From: Chitinophaga niabensis
GTDB lineage: Bacteria; Bacteroidota; Bacteroidia; Chitinophagales; Chitinophagaceae
Direction: 5' to 3'
Assembly (NCBI RefSeq): GCF_039545795.1
Contig: NZ_CP154260.1
Span: 935,001-999,000, forward strand
DNA length: 64,000 nt
Shown here: in pieces, positions 60,856-64,000 of the stretch
Layout of the letters: each line of letters opens with the position of its first letter
Position numbering within the stretch: the first letter of the stretch is position 1
The notes under the pieces: generated by a model
The model's database searches: none
Told to the model about the DNA's origin: nothing
The model's input: the letters and a program-made list of their open reading frames with translations, nothing else
Position numbers and translations under genes: made by a program

Positions 60856-63800
60856 ATGCTGAATAGTATTATCAATTTTTCGATAAAGAATAAACTCGTT
60901 ATCGGCATACTCACCCTCGCGCTTATTGCATGGGGTGTTTGGAGTGCCGGACGTTTACCCATAGATGCTGTACCGGATATTACCAACAACCAGGTGCAGG
61001 TGATCACGGTTGCACCCACACTGGCATCACAGGAAGTGGAACAACTGGTGACCTATCCCATTGAACAAAGCCTGGCTAACCTGCCTGACCTGCAGGAGAT
61101 GCGTTCTATTTCCCGCTTTGGCCTCTCTGTTATTACAGTTGTGTTTCCAGATGATGTGGATGTTTATTTCGCCCGGCAGCTGATCAGCGAGAGGCTGAAA
61201 GAAGCAGAGAGCAGGATCCCGCAGGGAATGGGAACACCAGAGCTGGCACCGGTAAGTACAGGGTTGGGAGAGATCTATCAATATGTGATCCGCCCGAAGA
61301 AAGGAAGTGAGGATAAATATACAGCCATGGACCTGCGTACGATGCAGGACTGGATTGTATCCCGCCAGTTGTATGGAACGCCGGGTATTGCAGAGATCAA
61401 TAGTTTCGGGGGCCTGAAGAAACAATATGAAGTGGCGGTAGATCCTCATAAGCTGCGGTCTTTGAACATCACCATACCGGAGATCTTCAATGCCCTGCAA
61501 AAGAATAATGAAAATACAGGTGGTGCTTATATCGATAAAAAACCGAACGCTTATTTTATCAGGGGCATAGGTCTGGTGACTTCACTGGACGATATCCGGA
61601 ATATTGTAATTAAAACGGTGAATGGGATCCCCGTACTGATCAGGGATGTGGCAGATGCAAAATTAGGCAGTGCTGTCCGTTACGGGGCATTGACCTATAA
61701 TGGGGAAAAGGAAGTAGTAGGTGGAATTGTGATGATGCTCAAAGGAGCTAACAGTGCAGATGTTGTTGCACGCGTGAAGAAGAAAATGGAAACCATCCGT
61801 AACTCGCTGCCTGCAGATATTGAAATTGAACCATTCTTAGATAGGACGGGGCTGGTGAACAGTGCCATCGGTACAGTAGAAAAGAACTTAATAGAAGGTG
61901 CGCTGATCGTAGTGTTTGTATTGGTGGTATTCCTCGGGAATATCCGTGCAGGTTTGATTGTGGCATCTGCTATTCCGCTTTCCATGTTATTTGCACTGGG
62001 GCTGATGAACCTGTTTGGTGTAAGCGCCAACCTGATGAGCTTAGGGGCTATCGACTTTGGTTTGATCGTGGATGGTGCAGTGATCATTGTGGAAGCAACC
62101 ATGCATCACCTGGGTTTAAGGAAAAGCCAGGAGCGGCTGACGCAGGCGGAAATGGACCAGGAGGTATTTGTATCTGCTTCTAAGATACGTAACAGCGCAG
62201 CTTTCGGAGAGATCATTATTTTAATTGTGTACATCCCCATACTTTCTCTTGTAGGTATTGAAGGAAAGATGTTCCGGCCCATGGCGCAAACGGTAGGTTT
62301 TGCCATCCTGGGAGCATTGATCCTGTCTCTCACGTACATCCCTATGATGTCTGCTTTATTTCTTCCGAAGAAGCTCTCCAACAAAAGAACCATCGCGGAT
62401 AAGATGATGGACTTCTTTCAGCGATTATATGCACCCATTATTCATGGTGCTATCAGGATGAAGTATTGGGTAACAGGCGCAGCAGTAATTGTAATGGTGA
62501 TCACGCTGATCGTGTTTAACAGGATGGGGGGAGAATTTATTCCCCAGCTGCAGGAAGGCGATTATGCGCTCCATTGCATATTGCCGCAGGGAACTTCTTT
62601 ATCCCAAAGTATTGAAACCTCTATGATGGCGAGCCGTATCCTCAGAACTTTTCCGGAAGTGGAAATGGTGGTGGGTAAAACCGGCGGGGCGGAAGTACCA
62701 ACAGATCCTATGCCTCCTGAAGCATCGGACCTGATCGTTACGCTGAAGCCAAGAAAGGAATGGACCACTACCAAAAGTTATACAGAACTGGCCAATAAGA
62801 TGTTGGAAAAACTGGAAGTGATCCCGGGTGTTTTCTTTGAAGCATCCCAGCCTATACAAATGCGTTTCAATGAATTGATGACAGGGGTAAGGCAGGATGT
62901 TGCCGTGAAAGTGTTTGGAGAGAATATTGATACACTGGCTGCGTTAGCACCAAAAGTAGCGGCTGTTATCCAATCCGTGAAAGGAGCTACAGCACCGCAG
63001 ATTGAACGTACAAGTGGTCTTCCTCAAATTACCATTCAATATGACCGTGCAAGGATAGCGGGATACGGTTTGAACATACAGGATATTAATACCACTGTAA
63101 GCACAGCCTTTGCAGGAAAGACAGCAAGCAGGGTGTTTGAAAATGAAAGACAGTTTGACCTGGTAGTGAGATTGGATAGTGCCAACCGTGCTTCCATAGA
63201 AGATGTGGGTAATCTTTACATTGCCCTGCCGGATGGTGTGCAGGTTCCACTGAATCAGTTAGCCACCGTATCTATTAAAGAGGGGCCGGCACAGATCAGT
63301 CGTGAAGATGGCAGACGCCGGATTGTAGTGGGCTTTAATGTGAAAGACCGGGATGTGGAAAGCGTAGTGAAGGAGATCCAGGAGAAACTGACTGCTGCGA
63401 AGATCCTGCCAACCGGGTATTACTATACTTACGGTGGAACTTTTGAGAACCTGCAGGAAGCATCGGCAAGACTGAGCATTGCAGTGCCCGTATCACTGGC
63501 ATTGATCTTTGTATTGCTCTTCTTCACATTTGGTTCTGTTAAGGAAGCTGCTTTGATCTTTACTGCCATTCCCATGAGTGCCATTGGCGGCGTATTTGCT
63601 TTACTGCTTCGCGGGATGCCCTTTAGCATATCAGCAGGCGTAGGGTTCATTGCTTTGTTTGGGGTAGCGGTATTGAACGGCATTGTGCTGATCAGCACCT
63701 TTAATCAATTAGAAAAAGAAGGCATGCAGGATGTGGTGCAGCGGGTGATAGAAGGAACAAAGATCAGGTTGCGGCCGGTACTCATGACGGCTACGGTAGC

Positions 63801-64000
63801 TTCCTTCGGATTCTTTCCCATGGCCATTTCAACGGGAGCAGGGGCTGAAGTGCAGAAACCTTTGGCTACCGTAGTGATCGGCGGATTACTGACGGCTACT
63901 TTCCTCACCCTGGTAGTGCTGCCATTATTGTATATCATATTTAACCCGAAGATCAAAATGAAAGGAGCCATGGTAGCCGCGCTCTTATTCATCATTCCAT
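60856..64000 (+). CDS. CusA/CzcA-family heavy-metal efflux RND transporter (3' end missing)
   Basis: Inner-membrane proton-driven pump of the HME-RND class, exporting metal cations across both membranes with an adaptor and a TolC-like channel. From MLNSIINFSIKNKLVIGILTLALIAWGVWSAGRLPIDAVPDITNNQVQVIT, the porter domain follows; the conserved acidic membrane helix GAIDFGLIVDGAVIIVEA is present, and the second hydrophobic half runs to LPLLYIIFNPK. About 1048 codons are seen without a stop. Twelve membrane helices seem complete, yet the frame continues into a new hydrophobic stretch (MVAALLFIIP), which may begin a fused TolC-type domain. Follows a Cys-rich DUF6660-like gene. Confidence 0.9.
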   Translation, partial: MLNSIINFSIKNKLVIGILTLALIAWGVWSAGRLPIDAVPDITNNQVQVITVAPTLASQEVEQLVTYPIEQSLANLPDLQEMRSISRFGLSVITVVFPDDVDVYFARQLISERLKEAESRIPQGMGTPELAPVSTGLGEIYQYVIRPKKGSEDKYTAMDLRTMQDWIVSRQLYGTPGIAEINSFGGLKKQYEVAVDPHKLRSLNITIPEIFNALQKNNENTGGAYIDKKPNAYFIRGIGLVTSLDDIRNIVIKTVNGIPVLIRDVADAKLGSAVRYGALTYNGEKEVVGGIVMMLKGANSADVVARVKKKMETIRNSLPADIEIEPFLDRTGLVNSAIGTVEKNLIEGALIVVFVLVVFLGNIRAGLIVASAIPLSMLFALGLMNLFGVSANLMSLGAIDFGLIVDGAVIIVEATMHHLGLRKSQERLTQAEMDQEVFVSASKIRNSAAFGEIIILIVYIPILSLVGIEGKMFRPMAQTVGFAILGALILSLTYIPMMSALFLPKKLSNKRTIADKMMDFFQRLYAPIIHGAIRMKYWVTGAAVIVMVITLIVFNRMGGEFIPQLQEGDYALHCILPQGTSLSQSIETSMMASRILRTFPEVEMVVGKTGGAEVPTDPMPPEASDLIVTLKPRKEWTTTKSYTELANKMLEKLEVIPGVFFEASQPIQMRFNELMTGVRQDVAVKVFGENIDTLAALAPKVAAVIQSVKGATAPQIERTSGLPQITIQYDRARIAGYGLNIQDINTTVSTAFAGKTASRVFENERQFDLVVRLDSANRASIEDVGNLYIALPDGVQVPLNQLATVSIKEGPAQISREDGRRRIVVGFNVKDRDVESVVKEIQEKLTAAKILPTGYYYTYGGTFENLQEASARLSIAVPVSLALIFVLLFFTFGSVKEAALIFTAIPMSAIGGVFALLLRGMPFSISAGVGFIALFGVAVLNGIVLISTFNQLEKEGMQDVVQRVIEGTKIRLRPVLMTATVASFGFFPMAISTGAGAEVQKPLATVVIGGLLTATFLTLVVLPLLYIIFNPKIKMKGAMVAALLFIIP

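Overview
The window looks like chromosomal DNA of a Bacteroidota member, most probably a Chitinophaga-like member of the Chitinophagaceae. The grounds are paired SusC/SusD genes, a hybrid two-component (one-protein) regulator, a type IX secretion sorting domain, many lipoproteins, promoters of the TTTG-N17..20-TAnnTTTG type, and mid-range GC. I saw no tRNA, rRNA, CRISPR array, insertion sequence or prophage.

Layout. 1-9.4 kb: 3' part of a di-haem cytochrome c peroxidase, a secreted purple-acid-phosphatase-like enzyme whose 3' end has been tandemly copied, a large TonB receptor, a small Spy-like protein, and an esterase/LytS-type kinase/LytTR regulator operon. 9.5-24.6 kb: a polysaccharide utilisation locus (PUL 1) with a secreted PL8 lyase, a hybrid two-component regulator, SusC, SusD, a DUF5017-like surface lipoprotein and a GH88 unsaturated glucuronyl hydrolase. 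The parts fit one pathway: the lyase cuts a uronic-acid polysaccharide outside the cell, SusC/D imports the unsaturated oligosaccharides, and GH88 removes the unsaturated uronate. The PL8 and susC promoters carry the same C-rich motif as a 22-bp-spaced direct repeat, placed alike relative to the -7 box, so the regulator between them probably drives both. 24.7-30.8 kb: an AraC N-terminal fragment, a Na+/H+ antiporter, a flavin reductase-like protein, a siderophore receptor and a BlaI/BlaR1 pair. 30.9-41.8 kb: a second PUL with a heparinase II/III-like lyase, an alginate-lyase-fold (PL38-like) lyase, two surface lipoproteins, SusD, SusC and an AraC regulator.

41.8-50.8 kb is mixed housekeeping and stress content: AlkB with a stand-alone Ada-type zinc domain, acetyltransferases, a MarR-GNAT fusion, a fatty acid hydroxylase, a secreted RidA, an alpha/beta hydrolase, a WYL regulator, an ABC ATPase with a membrane partner, and a propeller lipoprotein. 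51-53.6 kb holds a duplicated transcription unit for two S12 beta-lactamase-fold lipoproteins; the second copy has lost the nucleophilic serine. 53.7-59.3 kb holds a LytTR regulator, then a flavin monooxygenase plus a soluble hybrid kinase with a V4R small-molecule domain, divergent from a SAM methyltransferase across a 58-bp three-part DNA dyad. This is my best candidate for an undescribed small-molecule sensing or signalling module. 59.3-64 kb: an HxlR/azoreductase pair, a Cys-rich DUF6660-like protein and a CusA/CzcA metal efflux pump that runs off the window.

All functions are inferred by reading motifs; no database search was run.
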